From Eubacterium ramulus ATCC 29099 (GTDB taxonomy: Bacteria > Bacillota > Clostridia > Lachnospirales > Lachnospiraceae), in assembly GCF_000469345.1 (NCBI RefSeq), contig NZ_KI271089.1, positions 1-40,932 of the forward strand: a stretch of DNA of 40,932 nt. The letters are read 5' to 3'. The notes beneath the pieces are model-generated. The model was not told where the DNA came from. It did no database searches and saw only the letters and a list, made by a program, of their open reading frames with translations. Made by a program: the position numbers and the translations under genes. Shown here piece after piece: positions 18,615-27,370 of the stretch. Numbering within the stretch: the first letter of the stretch is position 1; each line of letters begins with the position of its first letter.

Positions 18615-18643
18615 ATTCTAACATGCTTCCCACAATATCTCAA
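18615..18643 (-). promoter_or_regulatory. uppP promoter
   Basis: Minus strand: TTGAGA (18638-18643), 17-bp spacer, TAGAAT (18615-18620). It starts 2 bp past the hydrolase stop. Confidence 0.7.
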
Positions 18644-18644
18644 C

Positions 18645-19475
18645 TTAATTTTTTATGAGTATTTCTTCCAACCAGGTCTGTGCCAGACCGATCCAGCTCT
18701 GACACTCCTTTTGCACACCGATTCCGTTGGCACGACAGGTTTCTTCATTTGCCAGAGAAAGTCCGTGTCCTCCCACCGGGTAAATATGTAATTCTGCGGA
18801 AACACCCTGCTGCAGACAGGCTTGGAAAAAATAAAGTGAATTTTCCACCGGTACCGTTTCATCCGTTGCTGTATGCCATAAAAACGTTGGTGGTGTATCT
18901 GGTGTCACCTGATTTTCCAAAGAAAGTTCATCCTTTTTCTCTTCATACTGTTCTCCCAGCAAATTACGGAAAGACTCTTCATGCGCTTTTTCTCCGGAAG
19001 TAATCACCGGGTAACACAATAATAAACCGGCAACACAAAGCCGTTCTGGATCATTCTCCATCCCCATGAGCTTTGTCAAAAATGGGCTGTTCCAGGCAAT
19101 GCCATAATTGGCAGCCAGATGTCCTCCTGCAGAACATCCCTGTACAACAATCTTCTCCGGATCAATATGGTATTCATCCGCATGCTCTTTCAGATACAGT
19201 ACACTCTCTGCCACCTGCAGCAACGCTGCCGGATAACGTACCGGGCAAACACTGTAACGCAAAACAGCAACATGATAGCCCATAGCAAGAAACTGCATGG
19301 CCATCGGTTCTGCCTCCCGGTCGGAAGTCATTTCGTAGCCGCCGCCCGGGCACATCAGAATGACCGGACGTTTTTCGTCCGGGCGCATCTCAATGGAACT
19401 GTCCAGAAAATAAGTGTATAAATTACCGACAGCTTCCATGCCGCGGGCTTTGATTTCAATTTTTTTGTGTATCAT
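18645..19475 (-). CDS. Alpha/beta-hydrolase, esterase/acetyl-esterase type
   Basis: A 276-aa cytosolic enzyme. The oxyanion strand CPGGGYEM stands in for HGGG. The nucleophile elbow is GCSAGG with S115; D205 (HTATDETVP) and H237 (VGGHGLSLA) complete a Ser-Asp-His triad. The fold is close to BD-FAE/acetyl xylan esterase-like lipases, suggesting deacylation of sugars or small esters; the true substrate is unknown. The start at 19475 has TTAGGAGG upstream. It stands alone with its own promoter. Confidence 0.9.
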   Translation of the reverse strand: MIHKKIEIKARGMEAVGNLYTYFLDSSIEMRPDEKRPVILMCPGGGYEMTSDREAEPMAMQFLAMGYHVAVLRYSVCPVRYPAALLQVAESVLYLKEHADEYHIDPEKIVVQGCSAGGHLAANYGIAWNSPFLTKLMGMENDPERLCVAGLLLCYPVITSGEKAHEESFRNLLGEQYEEKKDELSLENQVTPDTPPTFLWHTATDETVPVENSLYFFQACLQQGVSAELHIYPVGGHGLSLANEETCRANGIGVQKECQSWIGLAQTWLEEILIKN

Positions 19476-19543
19476 GTAAAACCTCCTAATAATAACAATC
19501 CAACTACATCAGTAAAAGAAAAAATACTTTTAATACTCTGTTT

Positions 19544-19572
19544 ATTATATTAGCATCCTTCGTTTTTCACAA
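19544..19572 (-). promoter_or_regulatory. Promoter of the alpha/beta-hydrolase gene
   Basis: Minus strand: TTGTGA (19567-19572), 17-bp spacer, consensus TATAAT (19544-19549). Confidence 0.75.
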
Positions 19573-19609
19573 GTTATTCCGGAGTCTTTCTACGGGATAC
19601 CCATAATAG

Positions 19610-19632
19610 TAAAGCGGACATTCGCAATCCGT
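19610..19632. repeat. Short dispersed palindromic repeat, copy 1 (one arm decayed)
   Basis: It shares 22 consecutive bases with the copy at 40905 near the far end of the window: T-AAAGCGGA, nine bases, then TCCG. Here the right arm has mutated after TCCG, leaving a shorter hairpin. It sits 33 bp past the stop of the transglutaminase/dockerin gene. Two such copies in 21 kb suggest a REP- or MITE-like family. Confidence 0.75.
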
Positions 19633-19664
19633 TAGAAAAGAAATCGTAGAGAGATCATAGCTTT

Positions 19665-22600
19665 TTACCAAAGTAACTCTGTTTTATTGATATGATCATA
19701 GATGCGCTTCCAATCCTTCATATTCACCGTACCATCACCGTTTACATCACCACACTGCAGTGCGTATTCTGTCAACAATTCTGTTTTGTTTATATGCGCA
19801 TATACTCTATTCCAATCTTTCATATTTATTTTTCCGTCACCGTCGAGATCACCCTTCAAATGAAGAACCACCGGCTGTTCCACCGGTTCAGATCCAACTG
19901 TAACTGCATATTCTCTGGTCACATGATGATTTTTCGACACTCTTAATGTATATGTGCCTGCAGCCACACCGACGAAAGAATAATTCAGTTCTATCTTTCC
20001 TTCCTCATTTTTCACTCCGGTCAATTCAGCCATGTGCTCTGTCACTGTTTCTCCGTCTTTGACCAGCTCTGCTGTAATACTGTCCGCTTCATTTCCAAAG
20101 CACAGAATACTGCCACTCACTGTGACACCGTTCGGCGTAACGGACAGGATAAACTCTCTTCCAAGATTTTCATATCCGTACCGGAAACCGCCGGTATAAC
20201 CGAGTTCGACAGCCACCTCAGAAATATGTGCCGTAAGTGCTGTGATAAATTCTGACTTGTCGCCGGTCACATAAATTCTTGTAGTTCCATTGCCGTTTCT
20301 AAGCAGATTTGCTACCGCACCCACATCAAAAGCCGGAAGTCTGCCACCGTTTACAAAGAAATAATCCGCTGCTTCACTCTTGCATGTTGGCAAAGCATAT
20401 GCCGTCGTGTCAATCGTATGATCTTCACTGATTGCATCTGTCGTCTTGTTGAAATATGCGTAGAAAATGTGTTCGCCCTGATCGTCCCATACAGTATCTA
20501 CATGATAATAATCACCAGCTACGCGTACCACATTCCATGCATGGCCTTCTGCTGTGCCACTGACCGGATTCGTACTGCTTCCGGTAATGAGGAATGATTG
20601 CATACCAGCTTTCTGCAACAGATACTGGAATGCCTTCGCATATCCTTCACAAACTGCCTTTCCATCTACAAGGGCACCATATGCATCATGTGCATTTGCA
20701 GCACTTCCATCATACGTTACCTGATCAGCCAGGCGGTCGTGCAACATTTTTTCACGTTCATATTCGCTCATCGATGAGGTGATACCACCAAGCATTTCTG
20801 AAACAGCTTTGGAAAACGCTGCTTTAGCTGAAACAAGTGTTGCACCGGACATTGTATACTCCGGCATTACTTCCAAAACAGTATCGGTATTATAGTTGAT
20901 ACTGTATCCGCTTCCAAGCCAGAAATGTTCTGTATGATCACGTCTGTATGCATCGAACACCGTCTGCAATTCTTCCTTTGTAATAGCAGTTGTACCATTA
21001 TAAATACGGATGGTTTCTGCACTGTTTTCTACACCGCGCACGATCTGATCATACGCATAAAGCAGAGCCTCTTTGTTTGACAGTGCGGAAAGTGCATTTC
21101 TTCCATAATACTCGATGGGACTTCTCACCAGAAGGAACGGGGAAAAACTATCCACATCAAAGGTCACGGTTCCGTTTTCTACATCAACGGAAATCGGTTT
21201 GTATCCTACGCCATAGATTTCTTTTCCTTTTGCAGCTATATGAATAATATTCATCCGTCCATCCAGAAGAGCCTGTGCATTTTCTTTTCCTACCTTTAAT
21301 GTGACGGTCGCTTTTTCTCCGTCTGCAAGTGTGTACTCTGTGCCATCAGGATTGGTAAGTGAAATATCGTAAATATGTGCGATTTCATAACCTTCTGCTG
21401 CTTTTAAGCAATATTCAAAATATGGTGCAGCTTCTCCGCTGTCGCCCTCAACTTCAACCACAGTCAATTTCACCCCATTCGGTGTACCATTTACCACGCC
21501 ATTTTGATTGATGAGGATCGGAACCTGTGGTGTGTCACAAGTGCATCGCTCACTCTTACAGGACTTGTCGGTTTCCGGAAGTGTACACTTTCCGCAGTTT
21601 TTACATGCATGTACACAATAACGATCCAGTTTTTCGATCGGTTCTGTTTTCTTAGTGCCGCACACGGTACAGGTAAATGTTTTCTCGCCTTCTTCCACAT
21701 AATTAGGCTCTTTTGTCACAATCCCCTCATTCCATACGTGCTCGGTGCAGACTTCTGTTTCACCTGTGATCGTAATATTGGCCGGATATGCCATTTCTCC
21801 ACTTCCCGGTTTTCCGCCTTTTTTGTCATCCGCCTGCGATGTGATTTCGAAATAAGTTCCATAATCATTTGCTTCTTTCCGTGTGATTTCTGTCCCGGTT
21901 TCTGTATCTGTCACTACCCAGCTCTGTACTTTCAATGCATTGGTCGGATCCGGCATAACACGTACATAATTACCATCCGCCACACGGATATCCGATACAT
22001 ACTCACTTTCTTCATTACTGATAAATCCATTCACGACTGTAATATTGTGGTTCATAATTTCCGGAAGTGTCGGGCTATCACTCCAGACTGCAATAATACG
22101 GTTAGTATCATAATCATCCGAAACGGTTGTTGTATAAGTGTCTTCCGTAGAAAGAATCGTAAATTGCTCTCCGTTCATGCCATACTCTGACTGACACCAA
22201 CCAATGAAATATGGATAAGCTGCACTGTCACTGCTTTCCGTAGTCAGTGTGATCTGTGTTCCAATCGGAAAATAACCTCCACTGAACGCTTCCCCGTCTT
22301 TTTTCACGACACCGTTGCGTGCATTTGCAGAAAAATACATTTCTTTCTCTTTGTACGTCATGGTATATTCGCCGTCCGCAGACGGTGTGAACGTATAATT
22401 TTCTACTTTGTTGCCATTCTGATCGATAAATTGATCGGTTTGCTTACCTTCCGGGATCAGAGAACTGTCACTGGATAAACGGATTTCCTTTCCATAGATG
22501 ACATCGCCCTCTGTGTAAGGTTCACTCCATTTGTACCATCCGGTAGAAATCTGATAATATCCGCCATTCACTTTAATGTGATAATAATAATCTTTGAAAA

Positions 22601-24290
22601 CAGCTCGCAGTTTCGTCACATCAGACACAGAAGGTGTCCAGCTTTCCTGATCGGAACAATACTCATATTTCTTTGTATCAAAATTGTATTTTTCCCAATG
22701 ACTGAAATATTTTCCCTGCTGTGCATTATATGGCTTAACTGTGCGGCTCTCCTCATTGGATTCCTCTGAGATCATACCAAAATAAAGGCTGTCCCAGCTC
22801 TCATCCTCATAAGTACCGTCTGTCACCTGATAACTGTACCAGGTAATTTTGTCACGCTCCGGCTCACTGAATGGAAACTCGTCTAATTCTTCGTTACACT
22901 TTAATTCCATGGAATCTCCAGGACCGACATACTGAAAGACACAGACATTATTTTCATCTATATATAAGTAAGGATGTCTTGAACTGCCATTATTATATTC
23001 ATATTCAGTAAGTGGTGTCTTCCAGCCGGGACGGGTTACATTTTCCTTTATTTTTTTCAGTTTACTGCGTGTATACTCATCATTCCACAGTTTCTCAAAA
23101 TATTGGCTGCCACTGTACTCGGATGTCAGCATGGAAGAATGACGCCCATTATCGTAAGTGGAAAGCAGCGAAGAAGAATTGATCAGCTTCAGAAATTCTT
23201 CCCGGTTGTCCGCATAAGTGACGATTCCGTAATAATTGCTGTCCGCGGTGCCGTAACGTGTGCCGGCTTTGATATATACCGGGCTGTGTTTGCCATGATC
23301 GAACCACAAAAACTCAAACCGGTAGGAACAGGTTGCTTTTTTTACTGCATAATAATACGCATGGTCACTGCTATAATGTTCCTCCACACGCGCCTGGTTC
23401 AGCGACGAACCGGAAGAATATGGCGATGTCCGCTCATATGTAAAATGCTGTACCTTTCCGCTGGTTCCCGGAAGTGAAGAGACAAGATACTCGGAAGGTT
23501 CCTGCTCAAATCCACATTCCGTACATTTCAGATGCCGTTTACCGGGTTTTCCGTCAACCGCAGGTTCATCAATGATATAATCCGATTCCTTCGGACTGGA
23601 TGGGTAAGTATGTTGCCCACTTTTTTGGATAATTTCATATTTTTTTGCACCACAAGATGCACATGTGTAAGTCTTGACGCCATCTGTCAGATGGGTTGCC
23701 TCCGTAGTAACGACACCGGCATCCCACCAGTGGCTGACCGTTTCCGTATAAGAACAATCCTGGCATATTTTCCGATGACTCTTATCATCAATACGCTCAT
23801 AACGACAATTATTGTGATAGCCGTTTCTGACAAAGCGATACTCTTTCAGTCCCTGTTTCTCATCAGAACGTACCTGAATCGACGGATCATCACATTGTTT
23901 TCCCTGGACGAAAGTTTCCCACTCTCCATAATTTCCTGTCACATCTTTGAATACCGGATAAAATGCCGTATCGCGTTTTACAAGCAGCCGGAACGTTTTT
24001 TTGGGGATTTCTGTTCCATCGGCACTTTTCCAACAGTCAAAGGTCTTGCCCGGGAACTGACTTTCATCTAACTGAATCGTCAGGACGGAATCAGCAGGTG
24101 CTGTTTTGTGAAACGTATCTTCCCTGTCTGCATAAGCGATCGTTCCACCATATGCTGCAACTGTATATTCGGCAGGAGCAGTTCTGTCTGATGCTGCAAA
24201 AACACTGGCCGGCAAAAGGCCAAATAACAATACGATGGACAGAACAAAACTCAGCAACCTTTTTGGTATTCTTTTTCTTTCTTTTTTCAT
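19665..24290 (-). CDS. Secreted transglutaminase-like protein with C-terminal Ig-like and dockerin modules
   Basis: 1541 aa. The signal peptide ends at SVFA (about residue 32). The middle has Listeria/Bacteroides-type beta-repeats (FSHWEKYNFDTKKY...LRAVFKD, about 560-840) and several CxxCG motifs, including a dense Cys cluster near 890-915. A transglutaminase-like core has C1214 (GKAVCEGYAKAF), H1250 (EGHAWNVV) and D1265 (YHVDTVWDD), a full papain-like triad. An Ig-like module (about 1390-1477) precedes a dockerin (1478-1541) with two intact calcium loops, DLDGDGKINMKD and DVNGDGTVNMKD. The ATG at 24290 is chosen for GGAGG upstream and the signal peptide right after it. Dockerins bind cohesins, and a cohesin-like protein is the next gene upstream. 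Whether it crosslinks or cleaves proteins is open. A strong terminator precedes it by 18 bp. Confidence 0.92.
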   Translation of the reverse strand: MKKERKRIPKRLLSFVLSIVLLFGLLPASVFAASDRTAPAEYTVAAYGGTIAYADREDTFHKTAPADSVLTIQLDESQFPGKTFDCWKSADGTEIPKKTFRLLVKRDTAFYPVFKDVTGNYGEWETFVQGKQCDDPSIQVRSDEKQGLKEYRFVRNGYHNNCRYERIDDKSHRKICQDCSYTETVSHWWDAGVVTTEATHLTDGVKTYTCASCGAKKYEIIQKSGQHTYPSSPKESDYIIDEPAVDGKPGKRHLKCTECGFEQEPSEYLVSSLPGTSGKVQHFTYERTSPYSSGSSLNQARVEEHYSSDHAYYYAVKKATCSYRFEFLWFDHGKHSPVYIKAGTRYGTADSNYYGIVTYADNREEFLKLINSSSLLSTYDNGRHSSMLTSEYSGSQYFEKLWNDEYTRSKLKKIKENVTRPGWKTPLTEYEYNNGSSRHPYLYIDENNVCVFQYVGPGDSMELKCNEELDEFPFSEPERDKITWYSYQVTDGTYEDESWDSLYFGMISEESNEESRTVKPYNAQQGKYFSHWEKYNFDTKKYEYCSDQESWTPSVSDVTKLRAVFKDYYYHIKVNGGYYQISTGWYKWSEPYTEGDVIYGKEIRLSSDSSLIPEGKQTDQFIDQNGNKVENYTFTPSADGEYTMTYKEKEMYFSANARNGVVKKDGEAFSGGYFPIGTQITLTTESSDSAAYPYFIGWCQSEYGMNGEQFTILSTEDTYTTTVSDDYDTNRIIAVWSDSPTLPEIMNHNITVVNGFISNEESEYVSDIRVADGNYVRVMPDPTNALKVQSWVVTDTETGTEITRKEANDYGTYFEITSQADDKKGGKPGSGEMAYPANITITGETEVCTEHVWNEGIVTKEPNYVEEGEKTFTCTVCGTKKTEPIEKLDRYCVHACKNCGKCTLPETDKSCKSERCTCDTPQVPILINQNGVVNGTPNGVKLTVVEVEGDSGEAAPYFEYCLKAAEGYEIAHIYDISLTNPDGTEYTLADGEKATVTLKVGKENAQALLDGRMNIIHIAAKGKEIYGVGYKPISVDVENGTVTFDVDSFSPFLLVRSPIEYYGRNALSALSNKEALLYAYDQIVRGVENSAETIRIYNGTTAITKEELQTVFDAYRRDHTEHFWLGSGYSINYNTDTVLEVMPEYTMSGATLVSAKAAFSKAVSEMLGGITSSMSEYEREKMLHDRLADQVTYDGSAANAHDAYGALVDGKAVCEGYAKAFQYLLQKAGMQSFLITGSSTNPVSGTAEGHAWNVVRVAGDYYHVDTVWDDQGEHIFYAYFNKTTDAISEDHTIDTTAYALPTCKSEAADYFFVNGGRLPAFDVGAVANLLRNGNGTTRIYVTGDKSEFITALTAHISEVAVELGYTGGFRYGYENLGREFILSVTPNGVTVSGSILCFGNEADSITAELVKDGETVTEHMAELTGVKNEEGKIELNYSFVGVAAGTYTLRVSKNHHVTREYAVTVGSEPVEQPVVLHLKGDLDGDGKINMKDWNRVYAHINKTELLTEYALQCGDVNGDGTVNMKDWKRIYDHINKTELLW

Positions 24291-24307
24291 GTACAACCTC
24301 CAAAAGT

Positions 24308-24343
24308 AAAAAAAGGTGCGGCGGCGTTTTCTGCCGCCGCACC
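24308..24343 (-). terminator. Strong intrinsic terminator between scaffold gene and transglutaminase/dockerin gene
   Basis: Minus strand: GGTGCGGCGGC, a 7-base loop and GCCGCCGCACC (plus coordinates 24315-24325 and 24333-24343), an 11-bp all-GC-rich stem, followed by seven Ts (24308-24314). It is 36 bp past the scaffold stop. The next ATG is at 24290, so there is no room for another promoter and the downstream gene depends on read-through. Confidence 0.88.
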
Positions 24344-24378
24344 AATCGAATGCTTGGTTCAGCATAGAAAGAATGTGG

Positions 24379-27183
24379 TTATCTTACGTTTGTTTTTCTC
24401 TTTTTGCTGATAATTGTTGTGCCAGCTACTGCACTGCCGGCCAGGAATAAGGTAAACCAAAGTGCCATCATACCATTATCGTCTGTCTTAGGAGCCTTCT
24501 TTTCGTTGGAAGCTGCAGGTTTTTTCGTATCAACCGGTGCAGGTGTCTCAGTTGTTGTAGTTGGAATAGCCGGTTTGATCGTCTCCGTTGGCTTTGGCGG
24601 CTCAGACGGTGTTGGTGTCTCCGTTGGTTTGGTTGTCTCAGGCGGTGTTACGACCTCAGACTGCTTCTTCATGTTGTAACTGTTCGTAAAGATGATCTCT
24701 TCCAATGGATTATTTGTGTCTAAGTTTTCTTTGTCAGATACCTGGAAGAATCTCCATCCGTCAATACTGTCATAATTATCAACAAACATCGGCATTACAT
24801 AGAATTTTGCTTCATCATACTTCCATCCTTCAGCAGTTCCTTTGATCTGACTGAGGATAAAGCCTTCTGCAATCAGTCTTGCATCACGCTCTTTGCATGT
24901 AAATACAAAACTTCCCTCATAAGTTTTTTCACCGTCCGTTGTGATCGTATCTTTCACGATTGTGGTTTTTACCGTAGTACCAAACGGCTCGATCATAAAC
25001 TGGAAGGATTCTTTGGCAGGATCCATCTCGCCTGTCTTTTTCACGATAAGTTTGAATGGAACTTCTACACGGATGGTTCCTTCTTCTAACTGTTCCTCAA
25101 TCACATGCTGACATTCGGTACATTTTACAGCATAATCAAAGGTTGCTCCGCCTTCATGATCCGGTGTATGCGGCTGTGCAGCATCATAGGTATCATCATA
25201 CAGACATTTATGTGCATGTCCGCTCTCACCAAGATCTACCCAATCTGTACCATATACGTGGGCACCCAGTGCTCCATTGTAGAACTTATCTGTTGCTGCT
25301 GCATCATCTTTTGCACTGTGTGTTGCATCATTTGCACAAGTATACCAGTAGGTATCGTACTCACGACAGTCTGCTGCTGTAGACCTTCTGTGTGCTTCGT
25401 CTGTCTTCTTTACGGTATAGCTGTGACCGGTTGCTTTTAATACCACACTGTTCTTATCTTTGATCTCAGTCTTTGCAGCTGCATCTTCAAAGAAAGCACC
25501 GCATGAGCATTTATAGTATGCTTTGTTGCCGTCTGCGGTACAGGTTGCCGCTTTACCTTTCACAGGAGTCAGATGATTTGCATGAATATGGCCTGTGCGT
25601 TCTGCAAGAACTGCACCACAATCAAGACAAACCTGATCCTCTGTCTCAGTTGCTGCCGGACCCGGGCGATGCGCTTTCACGGCATCATAAGTATCGTCAA
25701 ATTTACACTTATGTGCGTGTCCTGCTGTTCCACAATTTACCCAGTCTGTGCCATATACATGAGCACCTCTTCTACCGTTGTAGAACTTATCTGTTGCTTC
25801 CGCATCATCCTTTGCACTGTGTGCCGCATCGTTTGCACAGGTATACCAATAAGTATCATACTCACGACAGTCTGCTGCTGTAGATCTTCTGTGTGCTTCA
25901 TCTGTCTTTTTCACGGTATAGCTGTGACCGGTTGCTTTTAATACCACACTGCTGTGGTCTTCGATCTCAACATTTGCTGCATCATCCTCAAAGAACTTAC
26001 CACAATCACATTTGTAGTATTCCTTATTTCCATCTGTCGTACAGGTAACATTTACAGCATCCACTTTTGTAAGGTGTTTTGCATGTATATGTCCGGTTGC
26101 AGGCTGGATGATGTATCCGCATTCTGTACAAGTCTGGGCTGTTGTCTCAGTGGCAGCAGCTCCCGGTGTATGAGCAATTACCGTATCATGGTGATCTGCA
26201 TTACGATTGCAGATATGTGCATGACCATCAGCCTCTTTGTAACCCCAGTCAGAAGTATTAAAGTCATGGTCATCATTGGTTGCTCTGTAAGGAATCGCAG
26301 AAATCGGATTTCCACTCATGTCAAATAAGTTTTCGCAGAGTGAACACTTCTGATAAGCGTCCCATCCTTTTTCTGTACAGTTAGAATCCTTCGCAGCTAC
26401 TGTTGTCAGTGCATGTGCACAAGTTACTCTAACTGTGCAGGTTGCAGACTGCTCTCCTGCTTTTGCTGTGATAACTGCTTCACCCGGAGCTACTGCAGTT
26501 ACTTTACCTGTAGCAGCATCTACATTTGCTACTTCCGGTGCATTTGTGAACCATACAACGGTATCCGTAGAGTCAGCCGGTGTAACAGTTGCTACCAGAC
26601 TCGTGTCATCCTGTCCGGTGGTCAGAGACATTTCCGTCTTATTCAAAGTAAGTGCTGTCGCCGGCTTCGGCGCTGCTTTTACGGTGATGGTGGATAACGT
26701 ATACTCATCAACAGCAATGTTATCTTCATCCTGATCAAAAAGATCATCCGGGTCTTCCACATAAAGTTTTACAACCTGTTCTCCACTCGCATCAGCATTT
26801 ACTTTACACTGAAATGTCATCAATTCTGTTTCGTCTGTGCTGGTGTAATTTCCTGATCCGGCAACAAACATTTTTGTGGATTCCGTAAATTCTGCAATCG
26901 GTGCTTTCAATTTTGCTGCTAATCCTTCGACTGCTTTACCGGAACCCTCCACATAAGTCAAACCGTCCGGAATGATAATTTCAAATCTCATACAGCATAC
27001 ACTATCAATCGGACCAAGTTTTACAGAATAGGTGATCGTATCACCTGGGGATGCTGTCGTTTTGTCAGGTGTCATTTTATAATAACTGGACTTGCCTGTT
27101 ACCGCAAATGCCGGCACTGCAGTTACCAGCATTACAAAAACCATGACAAAACTAAGCAATAGGGATGTTATTCGCTTGTTCAT
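24379..27183 (-). CDS. Cell-wall-anchored scaffold: cohesin-like, Ig-like, Cys-rich repeats, pilin-type domain, sortase signal
   Basis: 934 aa. The signal peptide ends at PAFA (27). A cohesin-like beta-sandwich follows (about 30-170; SPGDTITYSVKL, FEIIIPDGLTYVEGSG, ELMTFQCKV), then a Big_2 Ig-like domain (about 170-255). Three related Cys/His-rich units span about 255-695; the last two are near identical. A pilin FctA/Spy0128-type domain (about 697-835; VPFKLIVKK...EEIIFTNSYN) could form an internal Lys-Asn isopeptide bond. A Pro/Thr spacer leads to APKTD (897-901), a hydrophobic segment and KKRKTNVR, a variant sortase signal. The start at 27183 has AAGGAG 7 bp upstream. The cohesin call rests on pattern, not a search; a pilus-like adhesin is the main alternative. 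Both flanking genes encode dockerin proteins. Confidence 0.85.
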   Translation of the reverse strand: MNKRITSLLLSFVMVFVMLVTAVPAFAVTGKSSYYKMTPDKTTASPGDTITYSVKLGPIDSVCCMRFEIIIPDGLTYVEGSGKAVEGLAAKLKAPIAEFTESTKMFVAGSGNYTSTDETELMTFQCKVNADASGEQVVKLYVEDPDDLFDQDEDNIAVDEYTLSTITVKAAPKPATALTLNKTEMSLTTGQDDTSLVATVTPADSTDTVVWFTNAPEVANVDAATGKVTAVAPGEAVITAKAGEQSATCTVRVTCAHALTTVAAKDSNCTEKGWDAYQKCSLCENLFDMSGNPISAIPYRATNDDHDFNTSDWGYKEADGHAHICNRNADHHDTVIAHTPGAAATETTAQTCTECGYIIQPATGHIHAKHLTKVDAVNVTCTTDGNKEYYKCDCGKFFEDDAANVEIEDHSSVVLKATGHSYTVKKTDEAHRRSTAADCREYDTYWYTCANDAAHSAKDDAEATDKFYNGRRGAHVYGTDWVNCGTAGHAHKCKFDDTYDAVKAHRPGPAATETEDQVCLDCGAVLAERTGHIHANHLTPVKGKAATCTADGNKAYYKCSCGAFFEDAAAKTEIKDKNSVVLKATGHSYTVKKTDEAHRRSTAADCREYDTYWYTCANDATHSAKDDAAATDKFYNGALGAHVYGTDWVDLGESGHAHKCLYDDTYDAAQPHTPDHEGGATFDYAVKCTECQHVIEEQLEEGTIRVEVPFKLIVKKTGEMDPAKESFQFMIEPFGTTVKTTIVKDTITTDGEKTYEGSFVFTCKERDARLIAEGFILSQIKGTAEGWKYDEAKFYVMPMFVDNYDSIDGWRFFQVSDKENLDTNNPLEEIIFTNSYNMKKQSEVVTPPETTKPTETPTPSEPPKPTETIKPAIPTTTTETPAPVDTKKPAASNEKKAPKTDDNGMMALWFTLFLAGSAVAGTTIISKKRKTNVR
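25090..26091 (-). repeat. Two 501-bp tandem repeats inside the scaffold gene
   Basis: The codon for the His opening HIHA(K/N)HLT lies at 26091 and again at 25590, a 501-bp (167-residue) period. A central stretch of about 45 residues, from VVLKATGHSY past STAADCREYD to WYTCAND, is identical in both apart from single changes, and the DNA is nearly identical too. A third, more diverged unit precedes them (about 26090-26420). Confidence 0.88.
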
Positions 27184-27290
27184 GACCAAGCTCCTTTTCT
27201 ATTTATTTGCGGGGCATTTTGATACACACGCTGCCGCAGCCTCGCTTAGTTACGGTCAGGTGGGGAAGAAGATGTCTCTTCTGTTTATTA

Positions 27291-27345
27291 CTTAACATTC
27301 TATGCTGCCCCATGTGGCATGTAAGGACAACATAGAATGTTTAAG
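27291..27345. repeat. Inverted repeat between the beta-helix/dockerin gene and the scaffold gene
   Basis: CTTAACATTCTATG (27291-27304) faces CATAGAATGTTTAAG (27331-27345), pairing over 14 bases with one bulged A. The 26-base interior contains TGCC...GGCA. On the minus strand no T-run follows, so it is not a clear terminator; an RNA processing or stabilising hairpin is more likely. Confidence 0.75.
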
Positions 27346-27370
27346 ACTACTTGTTGTACTTCCGTCTCAT

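Noticed and set aside
25573-25941. Cys-rich plus-strand open frames over the scaffold repeats
   Set aside because: They mirror the tandem repeat on the opposite strand. The minus-strand gene has a signal peptide, domains and ribosome site.
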